Shown: positions 5,751 to 13,477 of the stretch, one piece after another | Numbering within the stretch: the first letter of the stretch is position 1 | Layout: the number at the start of each line of letters is the position of its first letter | IMG/VR virus record: IMGVR_UViG_3300025769_000055 | Span: 1-31,889 of that record | Length of the DNA: 31,889 bases | Direction: 5' to 3' (one strand) | DNA from: a virus | Translations under genes and position numbers: made by a program | Notes under the pieces: model-generated | Told to the model about the DNA's origin: nothing | The model's database searches: none | The model's input: the letters and a program-made list of their open reading frames with translations, nothing else

Positions 5751-6286
5751 TACCATTTCCTAAAAAAAAATATAATATTATTTATTGTGACCCAGCTTGG
5801 TACTTTAAAACATACTCTGATAAAGGTAATAAACGATCTGCTTTACAGCATTATAATTGCCTTAATATTAACGATATTTATAATTTACCTGTTGATACAA
5901 TTTCTAATAATGATTGTATCTTACTTATATGGGTTATTGACCCAATGCTACCTGAAGCTATGGAAGTTATTAAAAGATGGGGTTTCAAATATAAAACAGT
6001 AGCTTTTACATGGGTTAAAGAAAATAAAAAATCAGATGGATATTTTACAGGTTTAGGATATTGGACAAGAGCAAATCCTGAGATGTGTTTATTAGCAACT
6101 AAAGGAAAACCAAAAAGACTCTCTAAAGCTGTAAAACAATTAATTATTAGTAAAAGACAAGAGCATAGTAAAAAACCTGATGAGATTAGAGATAGAATAA
6201 TACAGCTATGTGGAGATTTACCTAGAATAGAATTGTTTGCTAGACAGAAAGTTAAGGGTTGGGATTATTGGGGAGATCAGGTATAA
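5747..6286 (+). CDS. MT-A70 family adenine N6-methyltransferase
   Basis: YCDPAWYF at residues 13-20 is the catalytic DPPW-type motif in the variant form DPAW, and the rest follows the MT-A70 fold: LLIWVIDPM, FKYKTVAFTWVKE, GLGYWTRANPEMCLLATKG (the S-adenosylmethionine-binding end), KKPDEIRDRI, and IELFARQKVKGWDYWGDQV. It would methylate adenine in phage DNA, probably for protection from host restriction or for packaging or timing signals. No partner endonuclease is seen. The start is TTG at 5747, the only start consistent with the N-terminal strand, overlapping the previous stop. Confidence 0.9.
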   Translation: MIPFPKKKYNIIYCDPAWYFKTYSDKGNKRSALQHYNCLNINDIYNLPVDTISNNDCILLIWVIDPMLPEAMEVIKRWGFKYKTVAFTWVKENKKSDGYFTGLGYWTRANPEMCLLATKGKPKRLSKAVKQLIISKRQEHSKKPDEIRDRIIQLCGDLPRIELFARQKVKGWDYWGDQV

Positions 6287-6295
6287 GAATCAAAT

Positions 6296-6682
6296 ATGAA
6301 ATCCGACATAAATAAGGCAGAGAAAAAAAAACAATTAGGCAGACCACAAAAGTCTATTGATGAAAAAGTATTAGCAAATTTAAGTCAAATAGGATGCACA
6401 CAAGAAGAAATAGGTAGTATTGTAGGAATATCTGCAAGAACATTACAAAGAAGATTTGCCGATTTATTAGAGGTTAATAAAAATAAAGGTAAAGCTAGTT
6501 TAAGAAAGAAAATGTATGAGAAAGCTATGAAAGGTAATGATAAACTTCTCGTGTGGCTGAGTAAAAATTACCTTAACATGGTTGATAAGGTACACACAAC
6601 ATCAACAACAGAGCCTTTACCATTAATCATAGAAGCTAAAGCTGAAGAAGTAAAAGATTTGAATGGCAAAGAAAAAAGGTAA
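6296..6682 (+). CDS. terS: small terminase subunit-like protein with helix-turn-helix, 128 aa
   Basis: A GRP motif (residues 15-17) precedes a helix-turn-helix (LSQIGCTQEEIGSIVGIS, ARTLQRRFADLL), followed by a helical part (SLRKKMYEKAMKGNDKLLVWLSKNYLNM) that in related phage proteins forms the oligomer region. This is the usual make-up of small terminase subunits that recognise the packaging site, and it lies upstream of the large terminase gene with a block of small genes between them. A transcription regulator is the main alternative. It overlaps the next small basic gene at 6663. Confidence 0.7.
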   Translation: MKSDINKAEKKKQLGRPQKSIDEKVLANLSQIGCTQEEIGSIVGISARTLQRRFADLLEVNKNKGKASLRKKMYEKAMKGNDKLLVWLSKNYLNMVDKVHTTSTTEPLPLIIEAKAEEVKDLNGKEKR

Positions 6683-6812
6683 TGTATATGGACAAGTAGT
6701 TGTCTATGAAAAAACTTACAAAGGCACTTCTATTGGGAGACGACCCAACACTTCAACAATGAATAAGAACAAACGAAGAAGTTATAAAAAATACAGAGGA
6801 CAGGGCAGATGA
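6663..6812 (+). CDS. small basic protein, 49 aa
   Basis: This gene links the small terminase to the Cys-rich protein: it starts 20 bases before the terS stop and ends in an ATGA junction with the gene at 6809. The product starts MAKKKGNVYGQVVVYEKTYK, then has SIGRRPNTSTMNKNKRRSY and a basic C-terminus. The GRRPNTS and KRRSYKKYRGQGR features recur in small basic proteins of marine phages. It may bind nucleic acid, but the function is unknown. Confidence 0.7.
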   Translation: MAKKKGNVYGQVVVYEKTYKGTSIGRRPNTSTMNKNKRRSYKKYRGQGR

Positions 6813-7015
6813 GTAAAAGGTCAATGTTTTATCCTAATGGAGAGTTTATTCCATACCAAATGCCACAGGATTATAGACCATCAACAGGTAGAGGTAGCTG
6901 TGGGAACTGTGGTTTATTTTCACAAAAGCATATGTTTTGTGGTGTTTATAGAACTAAAGGAGTTAGAGATACTTATGTTTGCAATAAATGGAGACCAAGA
7001 AGATTTAAAAGATAA
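6809..7015 (+). CDS. small Cys-rich protein, 68 aa
   Basis: Four cysteines lie at CGNC (residues 31-34), CGVY (Cys44) and VCNKW (Cys58), in a Gly/Arg/aromatic-rich chain ending WRPRRFKR. The set could bind zinc or an iron-sulfur cluster, and the order (CxxC, then single Cys, then single Cys) is not that of a classical zinc ribbon. I recognise the pattern in marine phages but know no function. The start is an ATGA junction and the stop joins the next gene as TAATG. Confidence 0.75.
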   Translation: MSKRSMFYPNGEFIPYQMPQDYRPSTGRGSCGNCGLFSQKHMFCGVYRTKGVRDTYVCNKWRPRRFKR

Positions 7016-7257
7016 TGGAACAACCTGTCCACTATTTAGTATTATTACTTTTATCATTTGATGGTCAGATGATTAAAGAAGTCTTAGAGTTTGCTAGACC
7101 AATGACATTAATGGAATGTGGAGACTTTGCTGATGGACACAGAGAAGCTATTGCAACATTTAGCTGGGATGACCCAAGAGGTTCAGCTTGGTTTTTAAAT
7201 GATGGTAGAGGAACTTGGCAAGGACATATTTGTATTCAAGACCCAAATAAAATGTGA
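7015..7257 (+). CDS. hypothetical protein, 80 aa
   Basis: The first 14 residues are hydrophobic (HYLVLLLLSF) but without the charge pattern of a signal peptide; the rest is folded-looking, with MECGDFADGHREAIATF and a GSAWFLNDGRGTWQGHICIQDP end. Similar small genes often sit before large terminase genes in marine phages. A membrane role is uncertain. The start is a TAATG junction. The stop overlaps a hairpin at 7254-7271. Confidence 0.7.
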   Translation: MEQPVHYLVLLLLSFDGQMIKEVLEFARPMTLMECGDFADGHREAIATFSWDDPRGSAWFLNDGRGTWQGHICIQDPNKM

Positions 7258-7271
7258 TATAGAAATATCAC
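7254..7271 (+). other. 7-bp perfect hairpin in ribosome-site position
   Basis: GTGATAT and ATATCAC pair perfectly around an AGAA loop. It fills the gap between the stop at 7257 and the ATG at 7273, where the ribosome site would be, and no GGAG-like sequence is present. It may be a processing site, a binding site for a regulator, or a structure that controls translation of the gene at 7273. Confidence 0.5.
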
Positions 7272-7272
7272 T

Positions 7273-7545
7273 ATGGCAAAATATAAAGGTAGAACTGTAA
7301 AATTAAATAAACCCTCTCGTGGAGATGTAAAAAAATTCAAAGTATTTGTAAGAGATAATAAGTCAGGTAGAGTCAAAAAGATTAATTTTGGTTCAAAGAC
7401 AATGAGTATAAAAAAGAATATACCAGCTAGGCAGAGAAGTTTCTTTGCGAGATTCCGACCCATCTTGGCTAATGTAAAAGGACAGAAAAGTTTATCTCCT
7501 GTATATTGGGCTATGAGAAGCTGGAGAAAAGGATTTAAGATATGA
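7273..7545 (+). CDS. conserved basic phage protein, 90 aa
   Basis: The chain is strongly basic. The pattern MSIKKNIPARQRSFFARF, then a Lys/Ser-rich stretch, then PVYWAMRSWRKG matches a widespread phage family whose members read MxIKxxxPARRKSFRARH and end in a YWSCKxW motif; here the central Cys and the second Cys are replaced, so a metal-binding site, if the family has one, is missing. No function is established. Its start follows the hairpin at 7254-7271. The end overlaps the next gene by ATGA. Confidence 0.72.
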   Translation: MAKYKGRTVKLNKPSRGDVKKFKVFVRDNKSGRVKKINFGSKTMSIKKNIPARQRSFFARFRPILANVKGQKSLSPVYWAMRSWRKGFKI

Positions 7546-7916
7546 AATTAAGTGAGAACACATCTGTTGCTATGCCAATTAAAAATATGTTGGCTATTAT
7601 AGGTGGGGTTATAATTGGTGTACTAGCTTGGTCAGATTTAACTGCTAGGCTTACCTCACTCGAAACGAGTCGTGAGTTAATGAACGCAGATTTGTTAAAA
7701 GCATCTGAACAAACAACAGTAGATAAAGAACAGTTTTTATTATTAGAAGATTTATACGAAACAATAGAAAAGCACCAAGAGTTGTTAGATAAAAACATAC
7801 ACAATCAGGTAATGCTTACTCATATCGAAAAACAATTAGAAAAAGCATTAAACGATATTGAGGAATTAAAAGATTCAAATAGAGAGATGAAATATACTAA
7901 TGGGAGTTCTCACTAA
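7542..7916 (+). CDS. membrane-anchored coiled-coil protein, 124 aa
   Basis: One membrane helix (MLAIIGGVIIGVLAW, residues 15-29) follows a short polar N-terminus. Residues 33-115 are a long coiled coil with regular Leu (LTSLETSRELMNADLL, LEDLYETIEKHQELL, IEKQLEKALNDIEEL). The ordering resembles an inner-membrane spanin-like or anchoring protein, and I recognise similar small proteins in uncultured marine phages. It lies far from the endolysin, so a lysis role is only one option. The start is an ATGA junction and the stop joins the next gene by TAATG. Confidence 0.78.
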   Translation: MKLSENTSVAMPIKNMLAIIGGVIIGVLAWSDLTARLTSLETSRELMNADLLKASEQTTVDKEQFLLLEDLYETIEKHQELLDKNIHNQVMLTHIEKQLEKALNDIEELKDSNREMKYTNGSSH

Positions 7917-8152
7917 TGATTGAAACAGTTGTAGCTTTATTAATGATAGTAAATAATGAGATTAAAGAACATAGAATACAAATAGACCCTAAAACAAATA
8001 AATACTCTATGAAAATGTGTTTAAAAGGTAAGAGATATGCTGAGAGAACTGAAACAGGTTCTAACATAGAACATCAATGTATTAAATCAAAAGCAGAAGT
8101 AGAGTTAAATATTGATGGAAGTAAAACAATAAAAAAATTAATTTTAGAATAA
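7916..8152 (+). CDS. hypothetical protein with N-terminal hydrophobic segment, 78 aa
   Basis: It begins with a short hydrophobic segment (ETVVALLMIV) followed by a basic Lys-rich domain with two cysteines (MCLKGKR and QCIKSKAEVELN). It is coupled to the coiled-coil membrane protein through TAATG, and pairs like this recur in marine phages, suggesting they act together. If the first segment is a signal, the Cys-containing part would be in the periplasm. Function unknown. Confidence 0.75.
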   Translation: MIETVVALLMIVNNEIKEHRIQIDPKTNKYSMKMCLKGKRYAERTETGSNIEHQCIKSKAEVELNIDGSKTIKKLILE

Positions 8153-8153
8153 T

Positions 8154-8345
8154 ATGATTGACGAAGACAGGACATACGAGAACGAAGTGAGATTTAACAA
8201 TGATAGATTGGTTGGTAGAAAAAATAGGCAAGATAGCAAGGTCAATATTTCATTGGTCTTGGAGAGTACAAATGCACAAAAGGATGAAAAAGAAAAAATA
8301 GATGAAATGGATTCTACTGTATCAAATATGTTCACTAGCCAATAG
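8154..8345 (+). CDS. possible small acidic protein, 63 aa (weak call)
   Basis: This frame starts two bases after the previous stop and is rich in Asp, Glu, Lys, Asn and Arg, with no hydrophobic core. It overlaps the gene at 8302 by 44 bases and a better-looking 33-residue frame at 8200. It may be a shadow. I list it because no stop interrupts it and its start is well placed. Confidence 0.3.
   Translation: MIDEDRTYENEVRFNNDRLVGRKNRQDSKVNISLVLESTNAQKDEKEKIDEMDSTVSNMFTSQ
8200..8301 (+). CDS. small basic amphipathic protein, 33 aa
   Basis: The product begins MIDWLVEKIGKIARSIFHWSW and ends in a Lys/Arg tail. Three Trp and an amphipathic helix pattern point to a peripheral membrane peptide. It ends at TAG exactly before the ATG of the gene at 8302, the same tight spacing as at 5471. 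This makes it more likely than the overlapping 63-residue frame in the same region. Function unknown. Confidence 0.5.
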   Translation: MIDWLVEKIGKIARSIFHWSWRVQMHKRMKKKK

Positions 8346-8541
8346 TTTCTGCTATCCACCACTTACAGATAGAGAAGCTTTAAGTTATTCAGAGTGTGTT
8401 TCAAAAGGTGCTGAAAAAACAATAGAGTTAGTTAGTAAAGCACCTAAAGAATTTGACGAACAAAAATATATAGTTAAATATTGGTGTCTAAGTGAAGATT
8501 ACATTAACAAAACCCCAGCATCTTATAAGTCAATCAAGTAA
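8302..8541 (+). CDS. small exported-looking protein, 79 aa
   Basis: The N-terminus (MKWILLYQICSLANSFCYPP) looks like a short signal segment, followed by a soluble part with two further Cys (SECVSKGAEKT, VKYWCLSED), which could form a disulfide outside the cytoplasm. It lies directly upstream of, and overlaps by 50 bases, the large terminase gene. Comparable small Cys proteins precede terminase in other marine phages. Function unknown. Confidence 0.72.
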   Translation: MKWILLYQICSLANSFCYPPLTDREALSYSECVSKGAEKTIELVSKAPKEFDEQKYIVKYWCLSEDYINKTPASYKSIK

Positions 8542-9727
8542 GAGATTTAGAGTATTAATATCAGGTAGAAGATTTGGTAAAACATATCTTGCTATAACTG
8601 AGATGATGAAATACGCATCAAAACCTAATCAAAAGATATGGTATGTAGCACCAACACTAAAGATGGCAAAAGACATTTGCTGGAGTCAATTAAAAGAAGT
8701 TCTTAATCAATTTAATTGGATAGAAGATATAAACGAAACTACACTTACAATAACTATAAGAAAAACAAATAGTACAATATCATTAAAGTCTGCTGATTTA
8801 CCTGACACACTTAGAGGTACAGGTTTAAACTTTCTTATATTAGATGAGTTTGCAGATATAGATAAGAGAGCATGGTTTGAAGTATTAAGAGCATCAGTAT
8901 CAGATACACTTGGTCATGTTATGATGTGTGGTACTCCAAAAGGTTATGGTAATTGGAGTTATGAGATGTACTTAAAAGGTAAGCAAGACCCTGAGTGGGA
9001 TAGCTTTCAATTTACTACTTTACAAGGTGGTATGGTATCTGAGAAAGAACTTAATCAAGCTAGACAAGACTTAGACCAAAGAACATTTAGACAAGAGTTT
9101 GAGGGTACTTTCGAGAATTATGCTGGAGCAATATATTATAATTTTCATCCTGTTGATTCTGTTATTGAAAAACATATAGATTATGCAAAGCCTTTACATA
9201 TTGGCATGGACTTCAATGTTAATCCGATGTCATGTTGCGTAGCACAAATAGAAAAAGATAAGATATACATAGTTGATGAGATAGTCATTTATTCAAGTAA
9301 TACTGATGAAATGGTACAGGAAATAAGAGATAGATATGGAACTAAGATGCACATAACTATTTACCCTGACCCAGCTTCAAGACAAAGAAAAACAAGTGCT
9401 GGTGGGAGAACTGATTTATCAATATTACAGAATGGTGGCTTCCATGTTAAAGTAAAAAATAGACATCCAGCAGTAAGAGATAGAATCAATGCTGTAAATT
9501 CTAAACTCAAAGATACTAATGGAAATCGTCATATTTTTGTTTCCAAATCTTGCAAAACATTGATAAAAGGATTACAAAGACAAACATACAAGGAAGATAC
9601 AAATATTCCTAACAAAGAGGATGGATTTGACCATATGAATGATGCTTTGGGTTATATGATTGATTACATAAAACCTTTAGTAGTTCAGATGCCAAGTTCA
9701 AGACCTACTAGATGGACAATGAAATAG
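8492..9727 (+). CDS. terL: terminase large subunit, 411 aa
   Basis: The packaging motor. The ATPase half has Walker A SGRRFGKT (residues 24-31), Walker B FLILDEF (114-120, Asp118 and Glu119) and the CGTPKG coupling motif (146-151). The nuclease half has the three acidic centres: GMDFNVNP with Asp240, IVDEIV (Asp262, Glu263) and FDHMNDALGY (Asp380, Asp384). The length is normal for a compact terminase. The start is GTG at 8492, chosen because the KITLTKPQHLI segment before the Walker A is conserved in such terminases. It lies inside the end of the previous gene. Confidence 0.93.
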   Translation: MKITLTKPQHLISQSSKRFRVLISGRRFGKTYLAITEMMKYASKPNQKIWYVAPTLKMAKDICWSQLKEVLNQFNWIEDINETTLTITIRKTNSTISLKSADLPDTLRGTGLNFLILDEFADIDKRAWFEVLRASVSDTLGHVMMCGTPKGYGNWSYEMYLKGKQDPEWDSFQFTTLQGGMVSEKELNQARQDLDQRTFRQEFEGTFENYAGAIYYNFHPVDSVIEKHIDYAKPLHIGMDFNVNPMSCCVAQIEKDKIYIVDEIVIYSSNTDEMVQEIRDRYGTKMHITIYPDPASRQRKTSAGGRTDLSILQNGGFHVKVKNRHPAVRDRINAVNSKLKDTNGNRHIFVSKSCKTLIKGLQRQTYKEDTNIPNKEDGFDHMNDALGYMIDYIKPLVVQMPSSRPTRWTMK

Positions 9728-9730
9728 ATT

Positions 9731-11140
9731 ATGGCATATTCACGAGACGAAGCATTTGAGACCCACAAAGACTACAAAGAAAATGTTAATCAATGGGAAT
9801 ATTACATAAGATCATTTAATGGTGGTTATGATTATACATTGGGTCAATACCTTAACAGATATAATTTAGAATTAGACAACGAGTACAATCAAAGACTTGG
9901 TAATACTCCATGTGATAACCATTGTAAAAACATTATACAAATCTATTCATCATTTTTATTTAGAGTTAAAGCATCAAGAGATTTTGGTGCTATGGCTGAT
10001 GAGCCTAGTTTAGAATTATTCTTAAAAGACTCTGACTTAGATGGAAACCATTTTGACTCTGTAATGAAACAGGCTCAAAACTATGCTTCTATTTATGGAC
10101 ATTGTTTTTTAGTTTTAGATAAACCAAAAGTCACAACAAATACAAGAGCAGAAGAACTAGACCAAGACATAAGACCATATATGTCAATACTAACACCTGA
10201 GAATGTTTTAGATTGGAATTTCAAAAGAGAAATAAATGGAAAATACACATTAGATTATCTGAAAGTAAGAGAGGAAGTAGATAAGGATGGTGGCACTTAC
10301 TTTAGATTATGGTATCTTGATCGGATTGAAACTGTCTATGCAAAAACAGACAGAGACGAGCCGACAATAATAGATACTGCCGATAATCTGATTGGCAAGA
10401 TACCAGCAGTTATCTTATACAATTCCAAATCGCACAAAAAGGGAATTGGTCAATCAGACCTTACTGACATAGCTGATTTACAAAAAGCTATCTACAATGA
10501 GTTGTCAGAAGTAGAACAACTTATTAGATTAACAAATCATCCTAGTTTAGTTAAGACTCCATCGGTTAATGCGTCTGCTGGTGCTGGTGCTGTAATAGAA
10601 ATGCCTGAAGAATTAGAGCCTAATTTAAAACCATATCTACTTCAACCATCAGGGCAAAATTTACAGGCAATAATGGATTCTATAAATGGCAAAGTAAATG
10701 CTATTAATAGAATAGCACATACAGGAGCAGTAAGAACAACTAAACAAGCAGTATCTTCAGGAATAGCTTTACAAACAGAATTTGAATTACTTAATGCAAG
10801 ACTATCAGAAAAAGCAGACAATCTACAAATAGCAGAAGAACAAATATTTAGATTATATGCACTATTTCAAAATGCTACATTTGATGGAGAAATAAATTAT
10901 CCTGATTCATTTAACATAAGAGATTATGCTACTGATCTTATTTACTATCAACAAGCTAAGTCTATTGGTATTGGCTCTCCTACATTTATGAAAGAAGTAG
11001 ATAAAGAGATTGCAAGAGCAGTAGTAGATGATAACGAAAAACTTAATGAGATATTTGATGAAATAGACTCAGCTTCAGAAGTTGGTCAATTTACACAAGA
11101 CGAAGTTCAACAAGAAACAGTAGAAGAAGAAGAAGTTTAA
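9731..11140 (+). CDS. portal protein, 469 aa
   Basis: Length and position right after the large terminase fit a portal of the SPP1 gp6 or related type. Visible features are the N-terminal NGGYDYTLGQYLNRYNLE, the central clip and stem region around LYNSKSHKKGIGQSDLTDIADLQKAIYNELSEVEQ, and the acidic Glu-rich C-terminus (EEEEV). The twelve-part ring forms the DNA gate at one vertex of the head and carries the terminase. It is followed closely by the MuF-type gene, the standard order. Confidence 0.9.
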   Translation: MAYSRDEAFETHKDYKENVNQWEYYIRSFNGGYDYTLGQYLNRYNLELDNEYNQRLGNTPCDNHCKNIIQIYSSFLFRVKASRDFGAMADEPSLELFLKDSDLDGNHFDSVMKQAQNYASIYGHCFLVLDKPKVTTNTRAEELDQDIRPYMSILTPENVLDWNFKREINGKYTLDYLKVREEVDKDGGTYFRLWYLDRIETVYAKTDRDEPTIIDTADNLIGKIPAVILYNSKSHKKGIGQSDLTDIADLQKAIYNELSEVEQLIRLTNHPSLVKTPSVNASAGAGAVIEMPEELEPNLKPYLLQPSGQNLQAIMDSINGKVNAINRIAHTGAVRTTKQAVSSGIALQTEFELLNARLSEKADNLQIAEEQIFRLYALFQNATFDGEINYPDSFNIRDYATDLIYYQQAKSIGIGSPTFMKEVDKEIARAVVDDNEKLNEIFDEIDSASEVGQFTQDEVQQETVEEEEV

Positions 11141-11143
11141 TGA

Positions 11144-13228
11144 ATGTCAGATATAGTAAAAGACTTAACAGAATACAGAATCAGAGGTATTGAAAAAGCC
11201 GAAGTTGAATTTTACGAATCACTTACAAGAACACTAGATAAAATAGAAGATGAGATAGTAGCATTAGCTGATACTAATTTACCAAGACAGGCTGGTAAGC
11301 TTATTGAACTACAAAGTGCAGTAGCAATAAGACCAAAGATAAAAGCAATACTTGATAAAGAATATTTACCATTTGCAGATAGAGTTGTTAGAAAAGGTTT
11401 TGGAGAACAAGCTAAAAGAGTTGAGAGACAATTTAAAACAATAGGATTAATACCACCTGAATTTCAAGAACTTACAAAGGGAGATTTAGCTTTAGTAAAA
11501 AATTTAAAGCAACAATATTACACACAGTTTAAAGATGTATCAAACAATTTTACAAGAATACTATCAGATAAAGTATATCAAAACACATTAGTTGGAACTG
11601 AATTTACAGTATTAGAAAAAGAATTAAGAGAATCTATTAATGGTATTTATGCAAGTTCAAGAGACCCAGCAGTAAATAGATTAGTAAGTTATGTAAAAAG
11701 AAACAGAGATAATCCAAGATTAAAAGGTAGAGTAGATTCAGCTATTAAACAATTACAAAGTAAATATGCAAGAACTAGAACAGGCGAGAATATGAAAAGA
11801 TATGCTGGTCAAATACTTAATGATTCTTTACGAGACTTTGATGCTACATTAAACTTTAATAAATCAAAAGATGCTGGACTTACATTTGTTAAATATTATG
11901 GAGATGTAATACCTACAACAAGAGATTTATGTAGAAGAATGGTAGGTGGACAGCTTAACAAAAGAAAGAATGGTTTATTTACCATAGCAGAGATACAAGA
12001 CATTTGGGCTAGTAGAAGTTGGTCAGGTAAAAAGGGTGGTAATCCAATGGTAGTCAGAGGTGGATATAATTGCAGACATCAGTTTAGTTATGTAAATCCT
12101 GATTGGTATGAAGATGATGGAGAAGATTCATCTACACTTTTAAAAGATTCTAAACAAGATACAAAACCAACAACTTCAATATTTGGAGATATATCAGATG
12201 AAGAAAGAAAATATTTACCATTAGCATTTGGTACAGTTGCAACAAACTTTACTAGAACTATTAGTAAAATACCTAAATCTCCTAAGATGCCACAGTTAAG
12301 AGGAGATAATGCTTTTTATAGACCTACAACAGACGAAATAAATTTAAGTGATTTTAATATAGAAAATAATTTAAGAGCAAGACGAATATATGCACATGAA
12401 TTTGGACATAAGATTGATCACAATATTGGAAACATAATGTTAGAAAAAAAAGATATAGCAAAAAAAATTATACCAAATTCTGATAGGGTAGTTTATTCAA
12501 CAACATCTTTTAGAAAAACATTATTTGACGATGTTGTAGATGAAAGAAAAGGTAAGTATTCAGTTCAATTAAGTAATTCTGCACAAATAGAAATGATGGC
12601 AGATAGAGTTAATTTAAAAGATAATATCAAGGTAGGCTTAACAAGTTATACAGATGACTTAAACTCTTTAGCAATAAAAATACAAGGTAAAACATTTGAT
12701 GAAAGATTAGCAATTAGAACAAAATATCTTGACGATATTATAAAAGAAAAATCATTTCCATTAGATAAAAACGAAATAAGAATATTATTAAGAGAAAAAG
12801 GTATTACTTATGACCCAATGAAAACAGAAACAATAGATTTTGTGACTTCAATAAAACACAAATTAGTTTTTTCAAGATATGGAAAATCTTTAAAATTAAA
12901 GTTAAAAAATGGAGAGTCATTTACAGCTTCTACTAGAGATGCTGGTAAATATTTTGACCCAATGTTTGCAGATTATGTTGGAGCAATAACAAACAACGCA
13001 ATCGGTTTTGGACATAAGCTAGGATATTATGAAAAATTTTTTGCTACTGAAACAATTAAAAAAGGTTATGGAAAAATTACTTATGGTCATAGTACAGAAG
13101 CTTTTGCTAACTTTACTGCATTATCAAACACAGACAATAAAGAAATTTACATAAAACTTATGAACTATTATGCACCACAAACAACAAGAACATTTGGCGA
13201 ATTATATGAAAGGAGTAATTTATTATAA
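11144..13228 (+). CDS. MuF-type head morphogenesis protein with C-terminal zincin-like domain, 694 aa
   Basis: Residues 1-330 form the helical MuF region ending in its signature: YYGDVIPTTRDLCRRMVGG (251-269) and RGGYNCRHQF (305-314). After a linker (330-385), residues 386-694 form a second domain with a strand (AFYRPTTDEINLS), the metal motif HEFGH (His418, Glu419, His422) and a downstream STEAFANF helix (Glu652) as candidate third ligand. This is a zincin metalloprotease layout. MuF proteins enter the head, so the domain may be injected into the host as a polymorphic-toxin-like effector, or may be the capsid maturation protease, since none is otherwise seen. The TAA overlaps the next ATG. 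Confidence 0.8.
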   Translation: MSDIVKDLTEYRIRGIEKAEVEFYESLTRTLDKIEDEIVALADTNLPRQAGKLIELQSAVAIRPKIKAILDKEYLPFADRVVRKGFGEQAKRVERQFKTIGLIPPEFQELTKGDLALVKNLKQQYYTQFKDVSNNFTRILSDKVYQNTLVGTEFTVLEKELRESINGIYASSRDPAVNRLVSYVKRNRDNPRLKGRVDSAIKQLQSKYARTRTGENMKRYAGQILNDSLRDFDATLNFNKSKDAGLTFVKYYGDVIPTTRDLCRRMVGGQLNKRKNGLFTIAEIQDIWASRSWSGKKGGNPMVVRGGYNCRHQFSYVNPDWYEDDGEDSSTLLKDSKQDTKPTTSIFGDISDEERKYLPLAFGTVATNFTRTISKIPKSPKMPQLRGDNAFYRPTTDEINLSDFNIENNLRARRIYAHEFGHKIDHNIGNIMLEKKDIAKKIIPNSDRVVYSTTSFRKTLFDDVVDERKGKYSVQLSNSAQIEMMADRVNLKDNIKVGLTSYTDDLNSLAIKIQGKTFDERLAIRTKYLDDIIKEKSFPLDKNEIRILLREKGITYDPMKTETIDFVTSIKHKLVFSRYGKSLKLKLKNGESFTASTRDAGKYFDPMFADYVGAITNNAIGFGHKLGYYEKFFATETIKKGYGKITYGHSTEAFANFTALSNTDNKEIYIKLMNYYAPQTTRTFGELYERSNLL

Positions 13229-13431
13229 TGGATTTACATGAATTATTAGGCATTTATGTTGATAAATTTGGAGAGGAATACGATATAGATACTGTCACTT
13301 TAACAGAAGATGGAGAAGAAACACTTATAGATTTAGTTAAAAAGGCTATATCAAACAATGAGCCTATCTCTAAAAAACAAATAATAGACTTATTTGGATA
13401 TGACCCAAATGAGACAGGCATATTGATTTAA
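13228..13431 (+). CDS. small acidic protein, 67 aa, candidate immunity or inhibitor protein
   Basis: It is coupled to the MuF-zincin gene by a TAATG overlap, after an AAAGGAG ribosome site. It has 16 acidic and 5 basic residues and no transmembrane segment. No family is recognised. Immunity proteins of phage and bacterial toxins are often small, acidic and placed directly after the toxin gene, so this is the natural candidate for a protein that holds the zincin domain in check. It could instead be a minor head protein. The 46 bases after it are non-coding. Confidence 0.6.
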   Translation: MDLHELLGIYVDKFGEEYDIDTVTLTEDGEETLIDLVKKAISNNEPISKKQIIDLFGYDPNETGILI

Positions 13432-13477
13432 TTAAAAAGTAGTGATACATCAACAATATAAACAATAGGAGAAAACA

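Noticed and set aside
5787-6002. Hydrophobic 71-residue frame within the methyltransferase gene
   Set aside because: It is a shadow frame of a well-supported enzyme; the AT-rich DNA gives many Ile and Leu codons by chance and there is no ribosome site.
6837-7061. 74-residue frame overlapping the Cys-rich protein
   Set aside because: It is a shadow of 6809-7015, without ribosome site or coupling.
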